From the NCBI GenBank assembly GCA_964593905.1, contig CAZQLE010000059.1, forward strand, positions 1-19,149: a stretch of DNA of 19,149 nt, read 5' to 3'. Both the position numbers and the translations under genes were made by a program. The stretch comes from CAZQLE01 sp964593905. Its GTDB lineage: Bacteria; Chloroflexota; Anaerolineae; Anaerolineales; Anaerolineaceae. Every line of letters starts with the position of its first letter. Within the stretch, counting starts at the first letter, position 1. Below the pieces are notes generated by a model that worked only from the letters and a program-made list of their open reading frames with translations, did no database searches and was not told the origin of the DNA. Shown here piece by piece: positions 1-8,063 of the stretch.

Positions 1-1011
1 GAGCCGAACTCATCGCTTTCAGATACCGAAACCGAACGGCTGTTTGAAGTGATTGCCAGGTTGAAAGAACGCAATGTGTCCATCATCTATGTCTCGCACA
101 AAATTGAAGAGGTGCTGCGCATTTCAGACCGCATCACTGCTTTCCGCGACGGCGCTTATGTGGGCACCATCGACAAAGCCGATGCCAATGTGGGCAAGAT
201 CATTCAGATGATGGTGGGCCGCGAGCTGTTGATCGAGCATATGGAACGGGGCACCAAACCGGGCGATGTGCGCCTTGAAGTGCGCCGGTTGAGCGGGACG
301 CGTTTTAAAGATGTCAGCTTTGATGTGCGCGTGGGCGAGATTGTGGGCATGGCCGGGCTGGTGGGCGCCGGACGCAGTGAGGTGGCGCGGGCCATCTTCG
401 GCGCCGAACCGCGCACCGGCGGCGAAATCTTGCTGAATGGCAAACCGGTCAACTTCAAATCGCCTTCCGACGCAATCAACAATGGCATCTCAATGCTGCA
501 AGAAGACCGGAAAAACCTGTCTCTTTTTATAGAACTCACCATTCTGCAAAACATGTCGATGGCAAATCTGCCGCGCATGGCCACCGGCGGCGTAATCAAT
601 GGTCAGACGGTCAACGCGGTGGCCGAGGAATTTATCAGAAGCCTGAATATCAAACTGGCCTCGCTGCAAAACCCGGTCAGCAGCCTTTCGGGCGGCAACC
701 AGCAAAAGACCATCATCGCGCGCTGGCTGGCGACCAACCCCAAAGTGTTAATTCTGGACGAACCGACCCACGGCGTGGATGTGGGCGCCAAGAGCGAAAT
801 TTATCAGTTGATCCGTGACCTGGCCGATAAGGGCATGAGCATTCTGCTAATCTCTTCCGAACTGCCCGAAATTCTGGCCATGGCCGACCGGGTGGTGGTG
901 CTGCACGAGGGGCGTGTGACCGGCACCCTCAACCACGATGAATGCAGCGAAGACCTGATCATGTCTTATGCCACAGGTTTGGCCGGCCGCGAGCCTGTTG
1001 CACAGGGGTAA
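1..1011 (+). CDS. Sugar ABC importer ATPase, RbsA/XylG/MglA type (5' truncated by window)
   Basis: This is the ATP-hydrolysing subunit of a carbohydrate uptake ABC importer, a two-NBD protein working at the inner face of the membrane. The frame is open from base 1, so the N-terminus and most of NBD1 lie outside. The visible protein starts just after the first Walker B aspartate (EPNSSLS), followed by the NBD1 switch histidine (IYVSHKIEEV). NBD2 is complete. Its P-loop GLVGAGRSEV lacks the usual lysine, which is normal for the second domain of this family. It then has signature LSGGNQQK, Walker B VLILDEPTHGVDVG, and no switch histidine (LLISSELPE), also typical of RbsA. About 336 of roughly 500 residues are visible. 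It ends 6 nt before the next gene in a pentose operon, so a pentose or pentose-derivative importer is likely; the sugar itself cannot be read from this subunit. Confidence 0.93.
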   Translation, partial: EPNSSLSDTETERLFEVIARLKERNVSIIYVSHKIEEVLRISDRITAFRDGAYVGTIDKADANVGKIIQMMVGRELLIEHMERGTKPGDVRLEVRRLSGTRFKDVSFDVRVGEIVGMAGLVGAGRSEVARAIFGAEPRTGGEILLNGKPVNFKSPSDAINNGISMLQEDRKNLSLFIELTILQNMSMANLPRMATGGVINGQTVNAVAEEFIRSLNIKLASLQNPVSSLSGGNQQKTIIARWLATNPKVLILDEPTHGVDVGAKSEIYQLIRDLADKGMSILLISSELPEILAMADRVVVLHEGRVTGTLNHDECSEDLIMSYATGLAGREPVAQG

Positions 1012-1017
1012 ACAAGG

Positions 1018-2310
1018 ATGGCAACCATGAGCTGTACCATTCGTGAACAAAATTTTCGAGGTTGGGACGCGCTAACCCTGAGCAACGGGTTAATTGACCT
1101 GACCGCCGTGCCGGTCATTGGCGGGCGGGTGATGGCTTACAACTTGGATGGTTTCCCCTACCTGTTTGTTGATCGCAGCCTGGCCGGCAAGCTCTTTACC
1201 CCCGAAGAACACATGGGCGATGGCTCAATGCCCAACTGGAAAAACTACGGCGGCGATAAGACCTGGCCCTCACCCCAGGGCTGGAGCGGATCGCATGAAT
1301 GGCCCGGACCGCCGGATGCCGTGCTCGATTCGGGTCATTACAGCGTTACCGCGCGGGCAGAAAACCCCGACGGCACCGCCGAGTTGGAGCTGACCAGCCC
1401 GCCAGATGCCGAACGCACCGGAATTCAAATTGTGCGCCGGTTTAAAATCTACCCCGGCAGCACCCGTGTGACCCAGACCCTGACCTTTCACAACATCTCG
1501 CACCGCACGGTGCGCTGGAGCATCTGGGATGTGAACCAGTTGAACGGCGAGCGCCGCACCCCCGCTGGCGGGGTGGAGCTGGAACCCACCTGCGCCATCA
1601 CCACCCGTTTAAACCCGGCCAGCAAGTTCCCGCGCGGGTTTAACGTCATGTTTGGCAATGAACACAACCCGCAGTGGCAGGCCGATCTCGAAACAGGTCT
1701 GTTCACCGCACAGTATCAGTGGGAAATTGGCAAAGTAGGTCTGGACAGCACCTGCGGTTGGATCGGCTTCAGCAACGCGGCGCAGGGCTATGCCATGTCT
1801 GAACAGTATCAATATCAGCCCGGTGAAGTCTACCCCGACCAGGGCGTGACCGTGGAATGTTGGACGGTCGGGCGCGGGCGTGTATCGGGCTTGAATTATG
1901 AAGGCAGCGGCATTTACCTGATGGAAGTGGAAGTGCTCAGCCCATTTTATACCTTTGCCCCCGGCGAAAGCCGCACCTTTGTCATCGAATGGGGCGCGTG
2001 CCGCCTGAACGGCAAGGTGATCGACGCCGGGCCGGGCGGGCTGTGGAGCAAACCCCTGACGGTGGAACGCAGCGGCCGCAGCGCACATCTCAGCGGCGCA
2101 GCCGGTGTGTTTGACCCCGGTGAACTGCTGGTGGTGAGCTATGACGCCGCCGGAACGGTTTGCGCCGAGGTAAACCTGGGGGGGGTGTCGCCGCTAACCG
2201 CGCTGACGCTGGATACGACCGTTGAACTGCCCGAAGCGGCCGTCTCGCTGGCGCTGATGGTGCAAACCGCGCGCGGTGCTGGCCGCCAGTTGGCCGCCGC
2301 AAAGCTATAA
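1018..2310 (+). CDS. DUF4380-type, galactose-mutarotase-like protein
   Basis: Probably a beta-sandwich sugar-binding protein of the aldose-1-epimerase-like superfamily with a DUF4380 domain; no enzymatic activity is established. An early GGRVMAYNLDG segment, the NYGGDKTWPSPQ motif near residue 80, and the following WPGPPD are the hallmarks I recognise. The C-terminal quarter (about residue 345 on) reads as a separate small beta domain. There is no signal peptide, so it should be cytoplasmic. The start at 1018 has AGGGG 9 nt upstream; a second in-frame ATG at 1027 has AAGGA 9 nt before it and is an equally good choice (427 aa). It sits between the importer ATPase and a creatininase-family gene, so a role in handling an imported sugar, perhaps anomer conversion, is an inference. 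Confidence 0.72.
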   Translation: MATMSCTIREQNFRGWDALTLSNGLIDLTAVPVIGGRVMAYNLDGFPYLFVDRSLAGKLFTPEEHMGDGSMPNWKNYGGDKTWPSPQGWSGSHEWPGPPDAVLDSGHYSVTARAENPDGTAELELTSPPDAERTGIQIVRRFKIYPGSTRVTQTLTFHNISHRTVRWSIWDVNQLNGERRTPAGGVELEPTCAITTRLNPASKFPRGFNVMFGNEHNPQWQADLETGLFTAQYQWEIGKVGLDSTCGWIGFSNAAQGYAMSEQYQYQPGEVYPDQGVTVECWTVGRGRVSGLNYEGSGIYLMEVEVLSPFYTFAPGESRTFVIEWGACRLNGKVIDAGPGGLWSKPLTVERSGRSAHLSGAAGVFDPGELLVVSYDAAGTVCAEVNLGGVSPLTALTLDTTVELPEAAVSLALMVQTARGAGRQLAAAKL

Positions 2311-2326
2311 CCGGGAGGGAACAGGC

Positions 2327-3151
2327 ATGAGATCGACCCGTCAACTTCAATTCTTACGTCCTGAACAAATTCTGGCCGAGCAGCAGCGCTGCCCGCTGGT
2401 TTACCTGCCGCTGGGCCCGCTGGAATGGCACGGTCCGCACCTGCCGCTGGGGGTTGACCCATTAAACGCCGAGAACGCGGCCTGCCTGGCCGCTGAAAAA
2501 ACGGGCGGGCTGGTAACCCCCACCCTTTACTGGGGCACCGAGCGCGAGCGCACCCCCGAAGTGTTGGACTGGATGGGCCTGACGCCCGACCAGTATGTGG
2601 TGGGCATGGATTTTGCCACCAACAGCCTGCCTTCGGCCTATGCCCCCGAAGAAATGTTTGCCCTGGTGGTGCGCGAACTGTTGAACCAGATGGCCCGCCT
2701 GGGTTTTCGGATGGCGGTGCTGGTCAGCGGACATGGCGCAACCAATCATCTGGCCGTGTTAGACCGGCTGGCCGCCGAATTTAACGCGCACGGCCGGCTG
2801 CGCGTAACGGTGGTGCTGCCATTTGTCACCGCCGCAGACGGGGTAATGCACGTCGGTCACGCTTCGCGGATCGAGACCGCGGTGACACAGGCGTTGTATG
2901 CCGGAACCGTAAAAATGGATGCTTTACCGGCACAACCGCAACCGCTGCGCAGCGCTGATTACGCAGTGGTCGATTATGCCGCTTTTCTGGGTCAACCAAC
3001 ACCAGAACGAACAATTCGCAGCGATGATGACCCGCGCGATGCCACCCCGCAGGAAGGGCAGCAAGTGATTTTGCAAGCAGTGGATCAAATCGTACAAAAA
3101 GTATTGCTTTTCATACAAATCAATTCCAGCCAGGAGGATTCAGATGTCTGA
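2327..3151 (+). CDS. Creatininase-family metal-dependent amidohydrolase
   Basis: A 274-aa protein of the creatininase/creatinine amidohydrolase fold, a dinuclear-metal hydrolase that opens cyclic amides or, in some relatives, C-C bonds of cyclic ketones. The metal-binding block PLGPLEWHGPHLPLGVD is plain, giving likely ligands Glu33, His35 and Asp44 (E-x-H-x8-D). A second block VSGHGATNH supplies the next histidine, and HVGHASRIETA matches the usual HAGE-x-ETS region, with His in place of Glu. The ATG at 2327 follows GGGAGGGA, so the longer upstream reading overlapping the previous gene is unlikely. Its stop overlaps the xylA start by 8 nt, implying translational coupling. True creatinine hydrolysis is improbable in a pentose operon. 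Relatives such as the diketo-inositol hydrolase of Thermotoga suggest a ring-opening role on a sugar derivative; this is inference. Confidence 0.82.
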   Translation: MRSTRQLQFLRPEQILAEQQRCPLVYLPLGPLEWHGPHLPLGVDPLNAENAACLAAEKTGGLVTPTLYWGTERERTPEVLDWMGLTPDQYVVGMDFATNSLPSAYAPEEMFALVVRELLNQMARLGFRMAVLVSGHGATNHLAVLDRLAAEFNAHGRLRVTVVLPFVTAADGVMHVGHASRIETAVTQALYAGTVKMDALPAQPQPLRSADYAVVDYAAFLGQPTPERTIRSDDDPRDATPQEGQQVILQAVDQIVQKVLLFIQINSSQEDSDV

Positions 3152-4313
3152 TCTATATCAACCAAAACCGGAGCACAAGTTTACCTTTGGTCTATGGACC
3201 GTCGGCAGCAGCGGGCGCGACCCGTTTGGAGATCCTGTACGCAAATCCAAACAGCCGCATGAACTGGTCCATTTACTGGGTGAAGTTGGCGCCTACGGGG
3301 TGAATTTTCATGATAACGACCTGATCCCGTTCAACGCCACCCCGGCCGAACGCGAAGAGATCTTAAAGAACTTTAAAAAGGCGCTGGCCGATACCGGCCT
3401 GGTGGTGCCCATGGCAACCACCAACCTGTTTGGCCACCCCATCTTCAAAGACGGCGCCTTTACCTCCAACGACCCCAAAGTGCGCGCCTTTGCCATTCAA
3501 AAGGTTCTGCGCGCCATGGACCTGGGCGCAGAACTGGGCGCGAAGATCTTTGTCTTCTGGGGCGGCCGTGAGGGCGTTGAATCAGACGCCACCAAGAACC
3601 CGCTGGATGGCATCAAACACTTCCGCGAAGCGCTGAACTTCTTCTGTGAATATTCAACAGACAACAAACTGGGCTACAAATTTGCCCTCGAAGCCAAACC
3701 CAACGAACCGCGCGGCGATCTATACTTCCCGACCACCGGCTCTTACCTGGGCTTTATCGAGACCCTCGACCACCCCGAAATGGTGGGCGTGAACCCCGAA
3801 GTGGCGCACGAGATGATGGCCGGCCTGAACTTTATGCACGCTGTGGCCCAGGCCTGGGATGCAGGCAAACTGTTCCACATCGATCTGAACGACCAGAATT
3901 ATGCCCGCTATGATCAAGATTATCGCTTTGGCCTGCAGAACCTCAAGCAGTCCTTCTTCCTGGTCAAGTTCCTCGAAGAAGTGGGCTATCAGGGCAGCCG
4001 CCACTTTGATGCGCACGCGCTGCGCACCGAAGATTATGAAGGCGTAAAAGACTTTGCCCGCGGCTGCATGCGCAGCTACCTGATCTTTAAAGAAAAAGCT
4101 GCCCGCTGGGCTGCCGATGCCGAAATTCAGGCCCTGTTGGCCGAGATCAAGGCCGATGACGGCTCGATGGACCGCTTCTTCGGCGCTTACAGCAAAGAAA
4201 AAGCCGCCGCGCTGAAAGCCACCTCCTTCGATGCAGATGCCATCGCCGCCCGGGGTTTGAAATATGAACGGCTCGACCAGTTGACCAACGAGGTCTTGCT
4301 CGGAATTCGCTAA
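3144..4313 (+). CDS. xylA: Xylose isomerase, class I
   Basis: Interconverts D-xylose and D-xylulose in the cytoplasm, first step of the isomerase pathway, using two divalent metals. The 389-aa length and sequence fit the shorter class I (actinobacterial-type) enzymes. Visible landmarks are the catalytic histidine in NFHDND (His56), the metal/substrate lysine block FALEAKPNEPRGD, the metal-ligand segment NPEVAHEMMAGLNF and the HIDLNDQ block carrying the second metal ligands. The ATG at 3144 follows AGGAGG with good spacing and overlaps the end of the creatininase-family gene. xylB follows 75 nt later after a strong hairpin. No truncation or missing key residue is seen. Because the flanking genes (DUF4380, creatininase, URO-D family) are not part of ordinary xylose operons, the physiological input may be a modified pentose that ends at xylose. 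Confidence 0.97.
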   Translation: MSDLYQPKPEHKFTFGLWTVGSSGRDPFGDPVRKSKQPHELVHLLGEVGAYGVNFHDNDLIPFNATPAEREEILKNFKKALADTGLVVPMATTNLFGHPIFKDGAFTSNDPKVRAFAIQKVLRAMDLGAELGAKIFVFWGGREGVESDATKNPLDGIKHFREALNFFCEYSTDNKLGYKFALEAKPNEPRGDLYFPTTGSYLGFIETLDHPEMVGVNPEVAHEMMAGLNFMHAVAQAWDAGKLFHIDLNDQNYARYDQDYRFGLQNLKQSFFLVKFLEEVGYQGSRHFDAHALRTEDYEGVKDFARGCMRSYLIFKEKAARWAADAEIQALLAEIKADDGSMDRFFGAYSKEKAAALKATSFDADAIAARGLKYERLDQLTNEVLLGIR

Positions 4314-4330
4314 TCGCTGGATGTTTCGCC

Positions 4331-4369
4331 TGGGGCGCGCCGTTTTTTTCTTTTTCACGGCGCGCCCCA
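4331..4369 (+). other. Intercistronic hairpin between xylA and xylB
   Basis: A perfect 13-bp stem (4331-4343 pairs with 4357-4369, core GGGGCGCGCCGT) closes a 13-nt loop made only of T and C. No U-tract follows the 3' arm and the xylB Shine-Dalgarno comes about 10 nt later, so this is not a classical terminator. Likely roles are protection of the upstream xylA mRNA end, an RNase processing point, or partial attenuation that sets the XylA:XylB ratio. Confidence 0.8.
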
Positions 4370-4388
4370 CTTCAAATGGAGGGTACGC

Positions 4389-5891
4389 ATGCACACCAGG
4401 CTCTTTTTGGGAATTGACGTTTCGACCACCAGTGTAAAAGCCCTGCTTATGGATGAACAGGGGACGGTGATCAGCACGGCTGTGACCGAACAGGATTTTG
4501 ACTCGCCACACCCGCTGTGGGCCGAACAAGACCCGGCCATGTGGTGGACCCATACCCGGCGCAGCATTGCGGCCGCACTGCAACAGGCCGGAGTGACCGG
4601 AGAACAGGTCGCCGCGGTTGGGATGACCGGACAGATGCACGGCCTGGTGCTGCTGGATGCGCAGGGCAGGGTGCTGCGCCCTTCAATTTTATGGAACGAT
4701 CAGCGCACCGCCGTGCAGTGCGAAGAGATCACCCGGCTGGTGGGCGCCCAGCGGCTGATCGACATCACCGGCAACAAAGCGCTGACCGGTTTTACCGCCC
4801 CCAAAATTCTGTGGGTGCGTGAAAACGAGCCCGAAGTGTATGCCCGCACCGCGCATATTTTGCTGCCCAAAGATTATGTGCGCTGGTGCATGACCGGTGA
4901 GTTTGCGGTGGATAAAGCCGACGGCGCCGGAACAATTTTATTTGACCTCAAACTGCGCGATTGGTCACCCGATGTACTCGCCGCGCTGGATATCCCCCGT
5001 GAATGGCTGCCCAGAACCTTTGAAGGCCCTGAAGTAACCGGGGTGATCACCCCGGCTGCGGCTGAAGCCACCGGTCTGAAGGCCGGCACACCCGTAATGG
5101 GCGGCGGCGGCGATCAGGCTGCCCAGGCAGTGGGGGTGGGGGCCATTCGCCCCGGCATTCTAGCGCTCACCCTGGGGACCTCGGGGGTGGTGTTTGCCTC
5201 CACCGGCGGCCCATTTGTAGAAAAAGAAGGCCGTTTGCACGCTTTCTGCCATTCGGTGCCCGACACCTGGCATTTGATGGGGGTAATGCTTTCAGCCGCG
5301 GGCTCGCTAAAATGGTACCGCGACACCCTCGCGCCGGGCACGGCTTATGATGATTTGCTGGCCCCCACGGCGGCCGTCCCGGTCGGGTGTGAAGGGCTGG
5401 TCTTTCTGCCCTACCTGACCGGCGAGCGCACCCCCTACCCCGACCCATTGGCGCGCGGCGCCTTTGTGGGGCTGACCGTGCGGCACAGCGCGGCGCACAT
5501 GACCCGCGCCGTATTGGAAGGCGTGGCTTTTGGCCTGCGCGACAGCCTGGAGCTGGTGTTGGCGGCCGGGCTTGGCGCTGTAGACCAGGTGCGCGCCTCG
5601 GGCGGCGGGGTCAAAAGCCCAATCTGGCGCCAGATTCTGGCAGATGTGATGGGGGTAGAATTAGTCACCGTCAACACCACCGAAGGCGCCGCCTATGGTT
5701 CGGCGCTGCTGGCCGGGGTGGGTTCGGGCGTATGGTCCTCGGTGGCCGAAGCCTGCGACGCCACCATTCGGGTCACATCCACCACAACCCCGCAGCCGGC
5801 CGGCGTGGCGACGTATCAGAAGGTCTACCCACTGTATCAAATGCTCTATCCCCAGCTCAAGCCGGCGTTCGAAGCGGCGGCGCGGCTATAA
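4389..5891 (+). CDS. xylB: Xylulokinase (FGGY family)
   Basis: Phosphorylates D-xylulose with ATP to D-xylulose 5-phosphate, which enters the pentose phosphate or phosphoketolase route. The 500-aa length is normal. The N-terminal FGGY phosphate loop reads FLGIDVSTTSVKALLMDE, and the MTGQMHGLVLLD segment is characteristic of xylulokinases. The catalytic aspartate is Asp242 in GGGGDQAAQAVGVG. The C-terminal adenosine-binding block ASGGGVKSPIWRQILADVMG and the following TEGAAYGSALLAG are intact. The ATG at 4389 is preceded by GGAGGG at about 7 nt. It lies downstream of xylA after the hairpin at 4331-4369, and 18 nt before the URO-D-family gene, so all three should be co-transcribed. Confidence 0.96.
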   Translation: MHTRLFLGIDVSTTSVKALLMDEQGTVISTAVTEQDFDSPHPLWAEQDPAMWWTHTRRSIAAALQQAGVTGEQVAAVGMTGQMHGLVLLDAQGRVLRPSILWNDQRTAVQCEEITRLVGAQRLIDITGNKALTGFTAPKILWVRENEPEVYARTAHILLPKDYVRWCMTGEFAVDKADGAGTILFDLKLRDWSPDVLAALDIPREWLPRTFEGPEVTGVITPAAAEATGLKAGTPVMGGGGDQAAQAVGVGAIRPGILALTLGTSGVVFASTGGPFVEKEGRLHAFCHSVPDTWHLMGVMLSAAGSLKWYRDTLAPGTAYDDLLAPTAAVPVGCEGLVFLPYLTGERTPYPDPLARGAFVGLTVRHSAAHMTRAVLEGVAFGLRDSLELVLAAGLGAVDQVRASGGGVKSPIWRQILADVMGVELVTVNTTEGAAYGSALLAGVGSGVWSSVAEACDATIRVTSTTTPQPAGVATYQKVYPLYQMLYPQLKPAFEAAARL

Positions 5892-5909
5892 CCTGTGGAG
5901 GTAAAAAAG

Positions 5910-7067
5910 ATGAATTCACGTGAACGATTGGAAATGGCCCTTAATCATCAAGAGCCGGATTATATCCCCTCAGATTTGGGCGCAACCGTTTTGACCAGCA
6001 TCAACACCGCTTCTTACCGCCGGCTGCGCAAGCTTCTGGGTCTGCCCGCGGTGGAACTGCGCCTTTCGGATCTGGTGCAGCAGATTGTGGTGGTGGATGA
6101 TGATGTGCGCGATCGGTTCAAGGTGGACGTGCGCGACGTGGCCCCCCGCTCATCGGCCACCTTTCGCATTGAAATTAAAGACGATATGGACCGCTACACC
6201 TACTTCTATGATGAATGGGGCATTGGCTGGAAGATGCCCAAAGACGGCGGTTTTTATTATGACATGTTCCATCACCCACTGGCGGGGGATATCACCAAAG
6301 CCGATATTGATCGCTACCCCTGGCCCGACCCGACTGACCCGGCCCGTTTTGTGGGGCTGCGCGAGCGCGCCCGCTACGCCGCCGAGGTGGAGCAGCAGGG
6401 TGTGATTCTGGGCGGCCTGAGCGCCGGAATTATGGAAATGGCGGCCTGGATGCGCGGTTTTGCCGATTATTTCCGCGATTTTGCCAACAACACCGAGCTG
6501 ATGGAATATTTTCTGGATAAGGTCGTTGAATTAAAGATGGCCTACTGGGAGCGCGCCCTGGCCGAAGCGGGCGACTATGTCAGCGCGGTGGTTGAGGCAG
6601 ACGATATGGCCGGGCAGAATGACATGCTCATCTCACCGCGCATGTACCGCAAGATCGTTAAACCGCGCCACAAAAAGCTGTTTGACTTTATTAAGTCGCG
6701 CAGCCGCGCCAAAGTCTTCTTCCACTCTTGCGGCTCAGTGCGCAAGGTGATCCCCGATTTTATCGAAGCCGGGGTCGATGCCCTCAACCCGGTGCAGGTC
6801 AGCGCCACCGGGATGGATTCGGCCGAATTGAAACGCGAATACGGCAAGGATATCACCTTCTGGGGCGGAGCAGTGGATACACAGCATGTGCTGGGCAAAG
6901 GCAGTGTGCAGGATGTGGTCGACGACGTGCGCCGGCGCATTGATGACCTGGCCCCCGGCGGCGGTTTTGTGTTTGCTGCGGTGCACAACATTCAGGCCGA
7001 TGTTCCGCCCGAAAATGTAAAAGCAATGTGGGATACCCTGCGCGAGTACGGGATTTATCAAAAATAG
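5910..7067 (+). CDS. Uroporphyrinogen-decarboxylase-family methyltransferase (MtaA/MtbA-like)
   Basis: A 385-aa protein of the URO-D superfamily branch that moves methyl groups between corrinoid proteins and a thiol or pterin acceptor, rather than making haem. It starts with the family opening MNSRERLEMALNHQEPDYIP. It has the EADDMAGQNDMLISP block near 229-243, the zinc-type His-x-Cys motif FFHSCGS (His272, Cys274), WGGAVDTQHVLGKG near 318, and the closing VHNIQADVPPENV. The ATG at 5910 was chosen because GGAGG lies 8 nt upstream; the GTG at 5895 overlaps that site. It is the last gene of the xylose operon, 18 nt after xylB. A corrinoid protein gene starts about 250 nt downstream on its own promoter, so the two are likely partners. 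The methyl donor and acceptor cannot be read from sequence; a plain URO-D role is unlikely. Confidence 0.85.
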   Translation: MNSRERLEMALNHQEPDYIPSDLGATVLTSINTASYRRLRKLLGLPAVELRLSDLVQQIVVVDDDVRDRFKVDVRDVAPRSSATFRIEIKDDMDRYTYFYDEWGIGWKMPKDGGFYYDMFHHPLAGDITKADIDRYPWPDPTDPARFVGLRERARYAAEVEQQGVILGGLSAGIMEMAAWMRGFADYFRDFANNTELMEYFLDKVVELKMAYWERALAEAGDYVSAVVEADDMAGQNDMLISPRMYRKIVKPRHKKLFDFIKSRSRAKVFFHSCGSVRKVIPDFIEAGVDALNPVQVSATGMDSAELKREYGKDITFWGGAVDTQHVLGKGSVQDVVDDVRRRIDDLAPGGGFVFAAVHNIQADVPPENVKAMWDTLREYGIYQK

Positions 7068-7082
7068 TGGTCGCATGTCGTT

Positions 7083-7128
7083 CTCCGGGGTCTGGACGGT
7101 TTCGTCCAGACCCCGGAGGTAAGTTTTT
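7083..7128 (+). terminator. Terminator of the xylose operon
   Basis: A perfect 16-bp stem (7083-7098 with 7103-7118, arms CTCCGGGGTCTGGACG) with a GTTT tetraloop lies 15 nt after the stop of the URO-D-family gene. The T5 run at 7124-7128 is offset by 5 nt from the stem, so it is a slightly imperfect but very stable intrinsic terminator. Confidence 0.8.
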
Positions 7129-7156
7129 GCAGACGGGCAGGACAGTCTGTTTTTTC

Positions 7157-7185
7157 TTGACAACGCTGTCATGTCTTGTTATACT
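7157..7185 (+). promoter_or_regulatory. Sigma70-type promoter for the corrinoid protein gene
   Basis: The -35 hexamer TTGACA (7157-7162) is a perfect match and the -10 hexamer TATACT (7180-7185) matches 5 of 6, separated by exactly 17 nt. The predicted start is near 7192, giving a leader of about 125 nt. It lies just after the operon terminator, so the corrinoid protein is transcribed independently of xylAB. Confidence 0.85.
7158..7171 (+). promoter_or_regulatory. Candidate LacI-family operator
   Basis: The palindrome TGACAACGCTGTCA has arms matching at 5 of 6 positions around a central CG, the usual layout of LacI-family operators. It overlaps the -35 element and would block RNA polymerase. 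No regulator gene is present in the window, so the family assignment is inference. Confidence 0.5.
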
Positions 7186-7316
7186 ATCAACAGTTCCCAA
7201 GTGTAAGTAGTCATTTAATAAACAGAGCAGTAAGCGGTTCATAGCCTCCTTGCGCCCAGTTTGGCTCGCCCGGAGCGCGCCGCATGGAAAATATCCACCT
7301 CAAGGAGAATCTAACA

Positions 7317-7949
7317 ATGGATGAAAAAATGAAGGCTATTTATGAGGCCATCCTCGAAGGCGACCGCGAATTGGTGAAATCGAATGTTCGCGTGGCCCTG
7401 GATGCTGGTGTGAATGCTTCTGCCTTAATGGATACGATGACCGGCGCGATGGGCGAAGTTGGCCGCCTGTTTGAAGAGGGCGAATATTTTGTGCCCGAAA
7501 TGCTGGTGGCTGCCCGCGCCATGCAGGAAGGCATGGAGATCCTCAAGCCTCATCTGCTCGATTCGAACATCAAAGCCGCCGGATTAATTGTGGCCGGAAC
7601 CGTCAAGGGTGACCTGCACGATATCGGCAAAAACCTGGTGTGCATGATGCTCGAAGGCGCCGGTTTTGAGGTGATTGACCTGGGCGCAGACGTGGACCCC
7701 GACAAATTCGTCAGCGCCGTGCGTGAGCACAAACCCAACATCATCGCCATGTCGGCCCTGCTGACCACCACCATGCCCAACATGAAAGTCACCATCGACG
7801 CCCTCCAGGCAGCCGGGCTGCGCGAACAGGTAAAGGTGATGATCGGCGGCGCGCCGGTGACCGATGCCTACTGCCAGCAGATTGGCGCCAACGGCTATTC
7901 TCCCGATGCCAGCCGCGCAGTAAAACTGGCCAAATCACTGGTGGCATAA
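7317..7949 (+). CDS. Corrinoid (B12-binding) methyl-carrier protein, MtmC/MttC type
   Basis: A 210-aa cytoplasmic protein that carries a methyl group on the cobalt of a corrinoid between two methyltransferases. Residues 1-85 form the B12-binding helical cap (FEEGEYFVPEMLVAARAM). Residues 86-210 form the Rossmann-type corrinoid domain with the signature GDLHDIGKN, where His101 of D-x-H-x-x-G is the cobalt ligand, then MSALLTTTMP and IGGAPV. The ATG at 7317 follows AAGGAG with good spacing; the ATG at 7284 would add an 11-residue stretch without a ribosome site. It has its own promoter and terminator. It may serve the URO-D-family protein upstream, the MtmB-like protein on the opposite strand at 12557-13933, or both. 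No reductive activator (RamA type) is in the window. Confidence 0.93.
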   Translation: MDEKMKAIYEAILEGDRELVKSNVRVALDAGVNASALMDTMTGAMGEVGRLFEEGEYFVPEMLVAARAMQEGMEILKPHLLDSNIKAAGLIVAGTVKGDLHDIGKNLVCMMLEGAGFEVIDLGADVDPDKFVSAVREHKPNIIAMSALLTTTMPNMKVTIDALQAAGLREQVKVMIGGAPVTDAYCQQIGANGYSPDASRAVKLAKSLVA

Positions 7950-7970
7950 CCCCTTTTTTGTGATCAAACC

Positions 7971-8008
7971 CATCGGGCCGCTGAATTTGAGCGGCCCGAT
8001 GATTTTTT
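7971..8008 (+). terminator. Intrinsic terminator after the corrinoid protein gene
   Basis: A perfect 12-bp stem (CATCGGGCCGCT at 7971-7982 with its complement at 7990-8001) and a 7-nt loop are followed by T6 at 8003-8008. This is a textbook intrinsic terminator 22 nt after the stop codon. Confidence 0.93.
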
Positions 8009-8063
8009 AACCCGACAGGAATGTTGAGTTTCGCCCAGGCCATGACACGAACACAACCCTGGT

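Noticed and set aside
3720..4640. A 306-codon minus-strand reading frame opposite xylA and xylB
   Set aside because: It is antisense to two unmistakable enzymes and has low-complexity shadow composition; long open frames opposite GC-rich genes are common.
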